A stretch of 64,000 nucleotides of DNA from Terriglobus roseus DSM 18391 (GTDB taxonomy: Bacteria; Acidobacteriota; Terriglobia; Terriglobales; Acidobacteriaceae), in assembly GCF_000265425.1 (NCBI RefSeq), contig NC_018014.1, positions 4,402,001 through 4,466,000 on the forward strand, in the 5' to 3' direction. This document shows positions 49,316 through 58,708 of this stretch, piece after piece. Positions within the stretch are counted from its first letter, which is position 1. Every line of letters starts with the position of its first letter. A model generated the notes under the pieces. That model searched no databases. It worked only from the letters and a program-made list of their open reading frames with translations, and was not told where the DNA came from. Made by a program: the position numbers and the translations under genes.

Positions 49316-50494
49316 ATGAACGTACTGGTCCTCAACGGCGGATCGTCCTCGATCAAGTTCTCGCTCTTCCACGTCACCGACGGCCAGGCTGAACCGAAAC
49401 TCCTGCTCGACGGCGAACTCAGCAACATGGCCGAGCCGAAAGCGAAACTCACGCTCTCCCACCCCAAACAAGAACACTCCGTGCCAGGCGCCGGCACCCA
49501 CGCGGAAACCATCGCCATCGTCCTCGACGCCGTCGAGAAGGCAGCCGCCGGCACCATCGAAGCCGTCGGCTACCGCGTCGTCCATCCCGGTCCACACCTC
49601 CACGACCACGCACTTATCACCGACGCCCTCCTCAAAGAGCTCGAAGCCGCAGCCGACTTCGCCCCCTTGCACGATCCCGAAGCCATCGCCATCATCCGCG
49701 AAACCATGCAGCGATTGCCCGCCGTGCCGCACGTCGCATGCTTCGACACTGTCTTCCACCAGACGATGCCGCCTGAAGCCAGCACTTACCCCATTCCCAA
49801 AGACCTGCGCGATCGCGGCATCAAGCGCTACGGCTTCCACGGCCTAAGTTGCGAATCCGTCGTCCGCCAGCTCCAGCAGACAGGCCAACTCCCGCACCGC
49901 ATCGTCATCGCCCACCTCGGCAGCGGCTGCAGCGTCACCGCAGTCCTCGACGGCCAATCCATCGACACCACCATGGGCTTTACTCCAACCGGCGGCATCG
50001 TCATGGGCACACGCCCCGGCGACCTCGACCCCGGCCTCATGCTCTACCTGCTACGCCAGGAGACCGCCACCGATGCAGCGAGCAAAGTGGAACAGATGTT
50101 GAATCACCGCGCTGGTATGGTCGCTCTCACCGGCCTCGCAAACGACATGAAAGCCGTGCGCGAAGCGGCCACCAACGGCGACGAAGCCTCACTCCTCGCC
50201 ATCAAGGTCTTCACCCGCAGCATCCGCAAGGCAATCGGCGGCTTCGCCTGGCTCATGGGAGGCCTCGACGCCATCGTCTTTACCGGCGGCATAGGCGAGC
50301 ACGACGCCGCCACTCGCTCCGAAGTGATGCAGGACACAGAAGTCTCGCTCGATTCATCGCACAATGCGACACAGGGTACGGGCATTCGCCGTATCAACGC
50401 ACCACACTCCAGGACGGCGGTCTACGCCGTTACCGCCCAGGAAGATCTTGTCATCGCCCTGCACGTGAAACGCATCGTCTCGGCAAACGCATAG
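49316..50494 (+). CDS. ackA: Acetate kinase
   Basis: 392 residues. Converts acetyl phosphate and ADP to acetate and ATP (reversible). MNVLVLNGGSSSIKF at the start, GYRVVHPGP, RYGFHGLSCESV, AHLGSGCSVTAVLDGQSID, GTRPGDLDPG and VFTGGIGEH are all typical. The start is ATG 49316 with AAGG just upstream; a GTG two codons earlier is also possible. Immediately followed by phosphoketolase, so it uses that enzyme's acetyl phosphate to make ATP. Confidence 0.96.
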   Translation: MNVLVLNGGSSSIKFSLFHVTDGQAEPKLLLDGELSNMAEPKAKLTLSHPKQEHSVPGAGTHAETIAIVLDAVEKAAAGTIEAVGYRVVHPGPHLHDHALITDALLKELEAAADFAPLHDPEAIAIIRETMQRLPAVPHVACFDTVFHQTMPPEASTYPIPKDLRDRGIKRYGFHGLSCESVVRQLQQTGQLPHRIVIAHLGSGCSVTAVLDGQSIDTTMGFTPTGGIVMGTRPGDLDPGLMLYLLRQETATDAASKVEQMLNHRAGMVALTGLANDMKAVREAATNGDEASLLAIKVFTRSIRKAIGGFAWLMGGLDAIVFTGGIGEHDAATRSEVMQDTEVSLDSSHNATQGTGIRRINAPHSRTAVYAVTAQEDLVIALHVKRIVSANA

Positions 50495-50542
50495 AACGAC
50501 CATCCGGTGCCGCGGTCCGGGCATCGCACGAGGCCCAATCGC

Positions 50543-52957
50543 ATGAGCTCCATGGAAATCATTCCCGCCGCCGACGTACTCTCCGCAGAAGAACACCGCA
50601 AGATCGACGCCTACTGGCGCGCCTGCAACTACCTCTGCGTCGGCATGCTCTACCTCGTCGCCAATCCCCTGCTGCGCGAGCCGCTCAAGCCCGAACACAT
50701 CAAGAACCGCCTGCTCGGCCACTGGGGCTCTGACCCGGGCCAGACCTTCGCATGGGTCCACCTCAACCGCCTCATCAAGAAGTACGATCTCAACCTGATC
50801 TACCTCTCGGGCCCCGGCCACGGCGCACCCGCGACCCTCTCCAACAGCTATCTCGAGGGCGTCTACTCCGAGGTCTACCCCGATAAGAGCGAGAACATCG
50901 AAGGCCTGCAGAAGTTCTTCAAGCAGTTCTCCTTCCCCGGCGGCATCGGCAGCCACTGCACCCCGGAGACACCCGGCTCCATCCACGAAGGCGGCGAACT
51001 GGGCTACAGCGTCTCGCACGCCTTCGGCGCAGTCTTCGACAACCCCGACCTCATCGCGGCCGTAGTCGTCGGCGACGGCGAAGCAGAGACCGGCCCTCTC
51101 GCCACCTCCTGGCACTCCAACAAATTCCTGAACCCCGTGCACGACGGCGCGGTCCTCCCCATCCTTCACCTCAACGGCTACAAGATCGCCAATCCGACCA
51201 TCCTCGCCCGCATAACACCAGAAGAGCTGGAGCAGCTCTTCCGCGGCTACGGCTGGGATCCCTACATCGTCGAAGGCGAGGATCCCGCCCTCATGCACCC
51301 GTTGATGGCGCAGGTCACCGAACACTGCATCAACCAGATCCGCGCCATCCAGACCAGGGCCCGTACCGCAGCCCCCGGCACACCCGTCGAGCGCCCACGC
51401 TGGCCCTTGATCATCCTCCGCTCGCCCAAGGGCTGGACCTGCCCCAAGGAAATCGACGGCCACAAGCTCGAAGGCTCATGGCGCGCCCACCAGATGCCCG
51501 TGCTCGATCCCGTCACCAACCCCGCACACCTCAAGCTGGTCGAAGACTGGATGCGCAGCTACCGTCCCGAAGAGCTCTTTGACCAGGGCGGCGCACTCAT
51601 CCCCGAACTCAAAGCCATGGCCCCCGTCGGCGACCGCCGCATCACCGCCAACCCGCACGCCAACGGCGGCAAGCTGCGTAAGCCGCTCGACCTGCCCAAC
51701 TTCGCCGACTACGCCGTCAAGGTCGACCGGCCCGGCAAGACATTGCTCTCTTCGACCAATACCCTCGCGCACTTCCTCTGCGACGTCATGCGCCGCAACA
51801 TGACCAGCTTCCGCGTCTTCGGCCCGGATGAGACAGCCTCCAACAAACTTCAGGCAATCTACGAAGGCAGCCACGGCAAGACATGGATGGCCGCCCTGCT
51901 GCCCCAGGACGCCGACGGCGGCGACCTCTCCACCAGCGGCCGCGTCATGGAAATGCTCAGCGAACACACACTCGAAGGATGGTTTGAAGGCTACGTCCTC
52001 ACCGGCCGCCACGGCTTCTTCTCCACCTACGAAGCCTTCGTCCACATCATCGATTCCATGTTCAACCAGCACGCCAAGTGGCTCGAAAAATCCAAGCTCG
52101 AACTCCGCTGGCGCACGCCCATCTCCTCCATCAACCTGCTCATCACATCGCTCGTCTGGCGGCAGGATCACAACGGCTTCACCCACCAGGATCCCGGCTT
52201 CCTCGACATCGTCACCAACAAGAGTCCGGAAGTCACGCGCATCTATCTCCCGCCAGACGCCAACTGCCTCCTCAGCGTCGCCGACCATTGCCTGCGCAGC
52301 ACCGATTACATCAACGTCATCGTCGCCGACAAGGCCGAACACCTGCAGTACCTCACCATGCCGCAGGCCATCGACCACTGCACCAAGGGCATCGGCATCT
52401 GGGAGTTCGCCAGCAACGACGACGGCATCGAACCCGACGCCGTAATCGCCTGCGCCGGCGACATACCCACCTCCGAATCACTCGCAGCCGTAGCCATCCT
52501 GCGCGAGCGCTGCCCTGACCTGAAGATCCGCTTCGTCAACGTCGTCGACCTCTTCCGCCTCATGCCGGAACGCGAACACCCGCACGGCCTCTCCGAACGT
52601 GAATTCGACAGCCTCTTCACCATCGATAAGCCCGTCATCTTCAACTTCCACGCCTACGCCTCGCTCATCCACAAGCTCACTTATCGCCGCAAAAACCACG
52701 ACAACTTCCACGTCCGCGGCTACAAGGAAAAAGGCAACATCAACACACCGCTCGAGCTCGCCATCCTCAACCAGGTCGACCGCTTCAACCTCGCCATCGA
52801 CGTCATCGACCGCGTACCAAAGCTGCAAGCCTCCGCCTCGCACACCAAGCAGTGGCTGCAGGACCAGATCATCGAATGCGTAAACTACGCCCACGCCAAC
52901 GGCATCGACGCACCAGCCCTCCGCAACTGGACCTGGAGCTCCATGCCACCGAAGTAA
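50543..52957 (+). CDS. Phosphoketolase (xylulose-5-phosphate/fructose-6-phosphate)
   Basis: 804 residues. Thiamine-diphosphate enzyme that splits xylulose 5-phosphate or fructose 6-phosphate into acetyl phosphate plus glyceraldehyde 3-phosphate or erythrose 4-phosphate. [20 protein letters not shown] (in parts), [19 protein letters not shown] and [11 protein letters not shown] are diagnostic. The ATG at 50543 (GAGG upstream) fits family length. With acetate kinase 48 bp upstream it forms a bifid-shunt type pair. Confidence 0.95.
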   Translation: MSSMEIIPAADVLSAEEHRKIDAYWRACNYLCVGMLYLVANPLLREPLKPEHIKNRLLGHWGSDPGQTFAWVHLNRLIKKYDLNLIYLSGPGHGAPATLSNSYLEGVYSEVYPDKSENIEGLQKFFKQFSFPGGIGSHCTPETPGSIHEGGELGYSVSHAFGAVFDNPDLIAAVVVGDGEAETGPLATSWHSNKFLNPVHDGAVLPILHLNGYKIANPTILARITPEELEQLFRGYGWDPYIVEGEDPALMHPLMAQVTEHCINQIRAIQTRARTAAPGTPVERPRWPLIILRSPKGWTCPKEIDGHKLEGSWRAHQMPVLDPVTNPAHLKLVEDWMRSYRPEELFDQGGALIPELKAMAPVGDRRITANPHANGGKLRKPLDLPNFADYAVKVDRPGKTLLSSTNTLAHFLCDVMRRNMTSFRVFGPDETASNKLQAIYEGSHGKTWMAALLPQDADGGDLSTSGRVMEMLSEHTLEGWFEGYVLTGRHGFFSTYEAFVHIIDSMFNQHAKWLEKSKLELRWRTPISSINLLITSLVWRQDHNGFTHQDPGFLDIVTNKSPEVTRIYLPPDANCLLSVADHCLRSTDYINVIVADKAEHLQYLTMPQAIDHCTKGIGIWEFASNDDGIEPDAVIACAGDIPTSESLAAVAILRERCPDLKIRFVNVVDLFRLMPEREHPHGLSEREFDSLFTIDKPVIFNFHAYASLIHKLTYRRKNHDNFHVRGYKEKGNINTPLELAILNQVDRFNLAIDVIDRVPKLQASASHTKQWLQDQIIECVNYAHANGIDAPALRNWTWSSMPPK

Positions 52958-52988
52958 CATCCGGTCGCAGACAAGCCGCGCAATAGAA

Positions 52989-53020
52989 AACCGCCGCAAC
53001 GCAATCGCGTAGCGGCGGTT
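52989..53020 (+). terminator. Terminator after phosphoketolase
   Basis: 9-bp stem AACCGCCGC/GCGGCGGTT followed by CTCTCT; 30 bp after the stop. Confidence 0.65.
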
Positions 53021-53063
53021 CTCTCTATGGATGGATAGCGAGATCAACTCCCCCAAGAAGCTT

Positions 53064-53098
53064 GTCATCCCGTAGCGAAGCGGAGGGATCTGCATGTA
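53064..53098. repeat. Short dispersed repeat resembling TGTCATCC...GGATCTGC elements
   Basis: A single copy of a motif (CTTGTCATCCCGTAGCG...AGGGATCTGCAT) that recurs in intergenic DNA of many soil bacteria, by recall. No second copy was seen in this window. Confidence 0.3.
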
Positions 53099-53198
53099 AG
53101 CCCCACCGACAATCCCCTACCGGCATGCCAACATTCCAACCCCGTTTGCGCGAAGCGCGAACCTCCACGGCCCCAAACGCCTCTGCCCCTACAAAACC

Positions 53199-54041
53199 CT
53201 AAGGCAATAAAAGCCCCGCCCCCTGCGGCAACGTTAACGTATCCCCCAAAGGCCGAATCTCCGTCCGAACCGTCTCCTGCTGCTTCGTCAGCGACTTCAA
53301 CATCAAGATCTTCCCACCCATATGCACGCTCATCGACCGAGTCTTCCACTCGGCGCCCTTCACCGGCGCACGCTCCAGTCGAAAGTTCCCGCCCTGCTCC
53401 ACCTTCCCGATTAGCCCAAATCCAAACGTAACCGGGTGCGAGATCGTCGCCTGCAGCGTGCACAGCCGCTCCGCCGGCTCCATCACCGACACCGTACCGG
53501 CCATCGCCGCACCGACACGCTCTTCATACGTCGATGGCTGAAACTTCGGATCGGGCACAAAGCGGAAGACCCGGCAATCGCCCTGCATCCCCTCGGACGT
53601 AATCAAAAAAGCCCGCGGCAATAACTGCAGCAACCGCGCCGCGTGCAGTTCATCATCCTTGTGAGCCTGGCCCTGCCGACGATACTCCTCAGGATTCGCC
53701 ACCAGCGCCTGCAGTCGCTGCTCCTCGGCAGCAGCCTGCTGCGCCGTCAGCGGATTTCCATCGACCGCGACCAGCCGCCGCAGCATGCCGTCGCCCACCT
53801 CCACCACATGCTCCCGCCACAGGTGGCCTCCCGTGCGGTCTGACCGCTCCTCGGCCGTGTACGCAAAGTGCCCGGCATGCTGCCGCGACGCAACCTCGTT
53901 GGCCGCCATCGCACTGATTGCCGCAGGCACCTGCGCAACACACACCGACGCAGCAAACACCAGGCCGGAAAACATCGTTGCAATCGACGGAACGCTTACG
54001 CTTCGGGCCACATGCTGCCGGGGAGTGCAGATCATCGTCAT
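53199..54041 (-). CDS. Exported protein of unknown function
   Basis: 280 residues with an N-terminal hydrophobic signal region (about residues 15-42). The mature part begins with a short helix (SAMAANEVASRQHAGHFAY) and continues with beta-rich sequence including LFLPRAFLI-like LLPRAFLITSEG and FRFVPDPKFQPSTYEER. Similar proteins occur in acidobacteria, but no domain with a known activity was recognised. Function unknown. Divergently placed against the repeat-rich spacer at 54.0-54.7 kb. Confidence 0.65.
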   Translation of the reverse strand: MTMICTPRQHVARSVSVPSIATMFSGLVFAASVCVAQVPAAISAMAANEVASRQHAGHFAYTAEERSDRTGGHLWREHVVEVGDGMLRRLVAVDGNPLTAQQAAAEEQRLQALVANPEEYRRQGQAHKDDELHAARLLQLLPRAFLITSEGMQGDCRVFRFVPDPKFQPSTYEERVGAAMAGTVSVMEPAERLCTLQATISHPVTFGFGLIGKVEQGGNFRLERAPVKGAEWKTRSMSVHMGGKILMLKSLTKQQETVRTEIRPLGDTLTLPQGAGLLLP

Positions 54042-54199
54042 CGCTTCCTTCTACCAGACCACACTGGCATCGGAGCATGAAACGCCCTGGAAAGGTTGTG
54101 ACAGCCAAAAACGCTTCGCGCACTCCTTGCAGCCATTTGGAAGCCACGCGAAAACTCTTTCCAGCGCAAAGAAGCCCCGGCACCGCACACAGCCCACCA

Positions 54200-54395
54200 A
54201 GCGCACCCAGCGCACCCGCGCGTCCAACCCACCCGGAGCACCCAGCCCACCAAGCGCACCAAAGGTGCGCGCTATCCCAGCCCAGGGCAAAGCCCTGGGT
54301 CACGGCACAACAACCGATCTGCGGGCTGTAGGCCCGCGCTAAATCCCGAACGATCGCAAACGCAAAAGCCCCCCAAACAAGGGGGCCTCGCACGC
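54200..54395. repeat. Palindromic module cluster, first copy of a 290-bp-spaced duplication
   Basis: Holds, in order, GCACC-AAA-GGTGCGC, CCCAGGGC-AAA-GCCCTGGG, GCGGGC-TGTA-GGCCCGC and GCCCCCC/GGGGGC. The same order recurs at 54490-54684 with the same spacing (offset 290) and few differences. Confidence 0.7.
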
Positions 54396-54396
54396 C

Positions 54397-54435
54397 GGGT
54401 GCCCCATTCATGACGGCTTCATCGTCATGAGTGGG
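54397..54435 (+). repeat. GGGTGCCCCA hairpin element (REP-like), divergent stem
   Basis: GGGTG head followed by a 13-bp stem CCCATTCATGACG/CGTCATGAGTGGG with one G-T pair. The head is shared with the copies at 58-62 kb; the stem differs. Confidence 0.55.
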
Positions 54436-54489
54436 TTCGCAGAAGCAGTCGCCGATGTCGCGACCAAGCGCAAGTACTCACAGCGCACC

Positions 54490-54684
54490 AGCGCACCGAG
54501 AGCACCCGCGCGTTCAACCCACCCGGAACACCCGGAGCACCAAGCGCACCAAAGGTGCGCGCTATCCCAGCGCAGGGCAAAGCCCTGGGTCACGGCCCAA
54601 CCACAGCTCTGCGGGCTGTAGGCCCGCGCTAAATTCCGAACGGCCGCAAACGCAAAAGGCCCCCAACAAGGGGGCCTCGCACGC
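54490..54684. repeat. Palindromic module cluster, second copy, ending in a terminator
   Basis: Same modules as at 54200-54395. The last one, GGCCCCC-AACAA-GGGGGCC (54658-54676), lies 22 bp after the DUF1080 stop and is followed on the minus strand by TTTTGCGTTT, so it also works as that gene's terminator. Confidence 0.7.
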
Positions 54685-54697
54685 AAAACCAACAGTC

Positions 54698-55516
54698 TTA
54701 GTGGCTCGGCCCAATCTCCTGCACCGGACGAATCCAGATATTCCGAAAGCTCAGCGGCTCGCTCTTATCGCCATGCGCCTGCAGCTTGATCGGAGCCATG
54801 TCGTACGCCTTGTAGACCGGCTTGCCCACGTACAGTGTCTCGCCCTTCAACTCGAAGTGGTTCTCCACCAGCACGCCATTCTCAAACACCGTCACATACG
54901 CCGGCTTCAGCACCGTGCCATCCGCATTGAAACGCGGCGCAGTCCACACCACGTCATACGTCTGCCACTCACCTGGCTTGCGCGCAGCGTTCGCCAGGGG
55001 TGCCGTCTGCTTGTAAATGCTGCCCAGCATGCCGTTCGTGTAGGTCGGGTTGTTGTAGCTGTCCAGGATCTGCAGCTCATAGCCCGCATCGCCCTTACCC
55101 GTCGACGCCAGGAACAGGCCGCTGTTGCCGCGACCCTGGCTCTCGCCCGTAATGCTCGCAGGGATACGCCACTCCAGGTGCAACTGATAGTCCTTGAACC
55201 TCTGCTTGGTCTCGATGTTGCCCACGCCGCCCTTCTTCACGGTCATGATGCCATCGGCCACAGTCCAGTCCGCGGGCGAACCATCCTTCACCGCCACCCA
55301 CTCCGACAGATCCTTGCCATCGAACAGCTTCACGGCATCCGACGGAGCCGTACCTACCGTCGCGGCGGGCGTCACCACCGGAGGAACCGGCTGGTAGAAC
55401 TCCGTATCCTCATGCTTGGGGCCGGCGGCGGCGGGAGCCTGCTGCGCAAAGGCAGCAAAAGGAGCAGCTGCAACGGCAGCCAGGACGATCAGAGACGAAA
55501 AATTAGCACGCACCAT
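54698..55516 (-). CDS. Secreted DUF1080 / 3-keto-disaccharide hydrolase domain protein
   Basis: 272 residues with a signal peptide (cleavage after FAQ, about residue 25). The DUF1080 fold is clear: LFDGKDLSEWVAV, GNIETKQRFKDYQLHLEWR (in parts), GNSGLFL, GYELQILDSYNN and LQAHGDKSEPLSFRNIWI near the end. The family is concanavalin-like; some members hydrolyse 3-keto-glycosides. Start at 55516 has no Shine-Dalgarno site; TATATT lies 12 bases upstream, so it may be leaderless or nearly so. Confidence 0.85.
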   Translation of the reverse strand: MVRANFSSLIVLAAVAAAPFAAFAQQAPAAAGPKHEDTEFYQPVPPVVTPAATVGTAPSDAVKLFDGKDLSEWVAVKDGSPADWTVADGIMTVKKGGVGNIETKQRFKDYQLHLEWRIPASITGESQGRGNSGLFLASTGKGDAGYELQILDSYNNPTYTNGMLGSIYKQTAPLANAARKPGEWQTYDVVWTAPRFNADGTVLKPAYVTVFENGVLVENHFELKGETLYVGKPVYKAYDMAPIKLQAHGDKSEPLSFRNIWIRPVQEIGPSH

Positions 55517-55732
55517 AGTGCGGGAAGAATATACCGCCCACCCAACACTTTGCATGTCCTATGTCCGCACCACCCCTCCAGCCAGGGAAATTTGGTGCCG
55601 TAGATTGCACGTCCTCGTCCGCACCGGGGTCTCTCCACCTGATTTACACTGAGGAGCAGACATTTTCGGGCACTTCCCGTCCCACGTAGAGACCGCGGCA
55701 CAGCTCAACGGGCTGCTGCGGGGAGGTTTTTC

Positions 55733-58084
55733 TTGCAGCGTCGTCTTCTTTCCTTGTTCGTCATCCTGTTCTTCGCCGTGCCCGTGGGCGTTTCCCTTTC
55801 CGGCTGCGGCGGCAGCAGGAGTGGTAGCAGCGGCGCCTTCTGCAACGGCACCATCGGCCCTCGGGTCGGCGATGCGCAGAGCATCGTGCTCCAGCCCACC
55901 GTTGGCGGCGTCAGCCTCGGCTTCACGCAGACCTCTTCCGTGACCACACCCACGGCGACCGACTGCCAGGGCAACGCGGTCACCATCGCGAAGTACACCT
56001 ACGCCTCCTCGAACCAGAACATCGCGGACGTGAATCCCAACACTGGCAGCATCTGCGCCGGTCAGTGGAATCGCAACAACGCCAGCGGCATCCCGGACTA
56101 CACCTTCTGCACCAACACCACCAACGTCAGTGGCGTGGCAGAACTGACGGCATCCGGCGGCGGCGCCAACAGCAACAAGGTGCTCGTCTACGTCCATCCG
56201 CAGATCACCGCCATCACGCTCGGTGCCAAATCAACCGACTGCGTCAACGATCCTGCGACGAACTGCCCCGCGTACACCGCAACGGCAACGACCTCGGCTC
56301 CGGCCTACGACCCCAACACCTGCATCTCCTTCAACCAGAGCGCGCAGCTCGTCGCACGCTTCTTCGCCGGATCGAGCAACATCACCTACAGCGCTGGTCA
56401 CGCGAACTTCTCCGCGCAGACCGCCGGCTTGGTCACCTTTGAAAACACCAGCGGCGTAGCCACGGCCCTCGCCCCCGGAACGACGATCGTCACCGCGACC
56501 ATCGCCAATTCGACCTCGACCGCCGGCCTCATCTCCGTCTGCCCCCCCAAGACCATCACCATCAGCACGCCCAACGCAGTCAATGGCGCGGTCACGGTGA
56601 ACCCGAACAACACCGAGCCCATCACGGCCACCGTGAAAGACATCAACGGCGTTACGCTCACCGGCCTGAACCTGACCTACACCTCGACCACGCCGGTCTC
56701 AGCACCTGCCTCCAGCACCGGCATCGCACCGGTCTTCCCGGGCACCGCCGCCATCAACGCCTTCTGCCTCCCGCCCAACTGCAATCCGTCGCCCTACGGC
56801 AACGTCGGATTCCTGGGAACGGGTAAGCCGGTCGCCTCCAACACCCTGCTCTCCACCACGCCCGGCAATAGCAGCACCCGGCTCTGGATCGGCAGCACAG
56901 ACTCCAAGTACCTCGTACCGGTCGACCTCACCACCGGCGTCGTCCCGTCGCCCACCGCCCTGCCCTACACACCAAACTCCATGGTGCTCTCGCAGAACGG
57001 TGCCACCATCTTCATGGGATCGCCCTTCGGCCTGATGACCTTCACCACGGCCTCCAACACGATCGCCAGCGTCTCCACCACGCTCCAGGGAACCGTGCTC
57101 GCCGTCTCGCCTGACAGCGGTACCGTCGTCATCAGCGACTCCACCCGGAACCAGATCTCCGTCGTCAACACGGCAACGTCGACCGTCACCAGCACCTTCA
57201 CCGGTATCGGAACACGCGCCGCTTACACCCCCGACGGCGAGACACTCTACGTCACCACCGCAGCCAACCACCTGCTCGTATACTCCGCCTTCACCAGCTG
57301 GCAGGAGTACGACCTCTCCGCAACCGGCGGTGCCAATGATGTCGCCGTAGCCATACCCAGCGTAGGCGCCTTCGTCGGTGGCTCAACTGCCATCAACGGC
57401 CGCTCGTACTGCCCCACCACCGTTGCAAGCCGGACCGTCTTCTACCCGCAGGCCTCGCTCACCACGGTCTCGGCAGCAGTTGGTGACCGAGTCGCTTCTA
57501 CCAACGACGGCCGCCACCTCCTCGACGTCCGGCTGGCCGCCAGCGGTGGAACGCCCATCGTGAACGACGTGACCTTCCCCACCTCCACGGCAAACGACGG
57601 TGCCAACGGCTCGCGTACCTTCACCAACACGCTGCCCACCGGCGACTGCCCGGAGAGCGGCCTCCCGCCGGCCTTCGGTACCGCCGTTAACACCGCGGTA
57701 CTCACCGGCGTCACCACCACCGGCATCACCGGCGTCTTCCCCGCATCGGACTCCAGCATCGCCTTCACCACCTACCTGCCTACCGCAACCGCGGCAGCAG
57801 GTGCGATCCTGCCGGGCTACGTCCCCGCCGCATCGGGCACAGGCACCACACGATCCATCGCCCTCACTGGCAGTGCAACCGCACCGGTCTCCGGCGTCTT
57901 CTCTTCCGACAACAAGTTCTTCTTCACCGGAACAGCAGGCGACAATCAGGTCCACGTCATCACCCGCAGCACCCTGACGGACACCAGCCAGATCGCACCC
58001 AGGCTGCCCAGCAACACCAACACCACGGGCACCGCAACCCCCAACCTGCTCGTCCAGTACCCACGCACAGTCACCAACAACTAA
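55733..58084 (+). CDS. Large lipoprotein with Ig-like and YVTN-type beta-propeller regions
   Basis: 783 residues. TTG start with GGGGAGG 7 bases upstream. Signal peptide with lipobox SLSGC (Cys25). Residues about 40-360 are Thr/Ser-rich beta-strand sequence resembling bacterial Ig-like repeats; residues about 380-760 hold propeller-like blades (RLWIGSTDSKYLVPVDLTT, TIFMGSPFGLMTFTT, TVLAVSPDSGTVVISD). Such proteins are common, large and uncharacterised in acidobacteria. Function unknown. Confidence 0.75.
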   Translation: MQRRLLSLFVILFFAVPVGVSLSGCGGSRSGSSGAFCNGTIGPRVGDAQSIVLQPTVGGVSLGFTQTSSVTTPTATDCQGNAVTIAKYTYASSNQNIADVNPNTGSICAGQWNRNNASGIPDYTFCTNTTNVSGVAELTASGGGANSNKVLVYVHPQITAITLGAKSTDCVNDPATNCPAYTATATTSAPAYDPNTCISFNQSAQLVARFFAGSSNITYSAGHANFSAQTAGLVTFENTSGVATALAPGTTIVTATIANSTSTAGLISVCPPKTITISTPNAVNGAVTVNPNNTEPITATVKDINGVTLTGLNLTYTSTTPVSAPASSTGIAPVFPGTAAINAFCLPPNCNPSPYGNVGFLGTGKPVASNTLLSTTPGNSSTRLWIGSTDSKYLVPVDLTTGVVPSPTALPYTPNSMVLSQNGATIFMGSPFGLMTFTTASNTIASVSTTLQGTVLAVSPDSGTVVISDSTRNQISVVNTATSTVTSTFTGIGTRAAYTPDGETLYVTTAANHLLVYSAFTSWQEYDLSATGGANDVAVAIPSVGAFVGGSTAINGRSYCPTTVASRTVFYPQASLTTVSAAVGDRVASTNDGRHLLDVRLAASGGTPIVNDVTFPTSTANDGANGSRTFTNTLPTGDCPESGLPPAFGTAVNTAVLTGVTTTGITGVFPASDSSIAFTTYLPTATAAAGAILPGYVPAASGTGTTRSIALTGSATAPVSGVFSSDNKFFFTGTAGDNQVHVITRSTLTDTSQIAPRLPSNTNTTGTATPNLLVQYPRTVTNN

Positions 58085-58107
58085 GCAGGGTAAAAAGTAG
58101 CAAAGAG

Positions 58108-58131
58108 AAGGCCGCCAGCGATGGCGGCCTT
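58108..58131 (+). terminator. Terminator after the large lipoprotein gene
   Basis: 10-bp stem AAGGCCGCCA/TGGCGGCCTT with GCGA loop, then TCC; 24 bp after the stop. Confidence 0.75.
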
Positions 58132-58158
58132 TCCACTTCCCACACGCACCCACCAGGC

Positions 58159-58190
58159 GGGTGCCCCATGTCTCGCTTCTGAGACATGGG
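58159..58190 (+). repeat. GGGTGCCCCA hairpin element (REP-like)
   Basis: GGGTG head, 10-bp stem CCCATGTCTC/GAGACATGGG and GCTTCT loop. One paired change (T-A instead of C-G) from the copies at 59336 and 61685. Confidence 0.8.
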
Positions 58191-58220
58191 TTCAAACCCA
58201 TCCCATCCGCAAAGACAAAA

Positions 58221-58245
58221 CCCCACATCTCCAAGAGACATGGGG
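58221..58245 (-). terminator. Terminator of the VOC-RibH/nusB operon
   Basis: CCCCA + TCTC stem with a 2-2 internal loop (CA/CA) pairing GAGA + TGGGG; on the minus strand followed by TTTTGTCTTT. It lies 23 bp after the nusB stop. Confidence 0.65.
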
Positions 58246-58267
58246 CTCCATTCCTACTCCAACAAAA

Positions 58268-58708
58268 TCAAGCCAGACGCTTCGCCATCACCGTCCGCGA
58301 CACCGCATCCAGTACCCCGTTCAAAAACGTAATGCTCTCCGGAGCAGCATACCGCCGCCCAACCTCCAGCGCCTCATTGATGATGATCGGGTGCGGCGTA
58401 CCCTTGTACCCCAGCATCTCCGCAATCGCCATCCGCAACAGGTTCCGGTCCACCACCGCCATCCGGTGTACCCGCCAGTGCTGCGAGTGCGTCTCGATCA
58501 GATCATCGATCTCGTCACTCCGCTCCACAGCCACCCGGAACAGATCCTCCGCAAAGCTCTGCGTCTCCAGATCAACCGTCTGCGCGCCCTCATCATCCGT
58601 GCGGCTCTGCCAGAACACCTTGCGAACCTCGTTCGCCGTCTGCTTGCCCAGATCACTCTGATACAACATCTGCATCGCCAGCTCGCGTGCCTTACGCCGA
58701 GCGCCCAT
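58268..58708 (-). CDS. nusB: Transcription antitermination factor NusB
   Basis: 146 residues, all-helical NusB fold. RRKARELAMQMLYQSDL at the start and VDRNLLRMAIAEML plus PIIINEALEVGRRYA at the end are diagnostic. Binds rRNA boxA with S10. Start overlaps the stop of the upstream gene by one base (TAATG), the common ribH-nusB order. Confidence 0.97.
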   Translation of the reverse strand: MGARRKARELAMQMLYQSDLGKQTANEVRKVFWQSRTDDEGAQTVDLETQSFAEDLFRVAVERSDEIDDLIETHSQHWRVHRMAVVDRNLLRMAIAEMLGYKGTPHPIIINEALEVGRRYAAPESITFLNGVLDAVSRTVMAKRLA

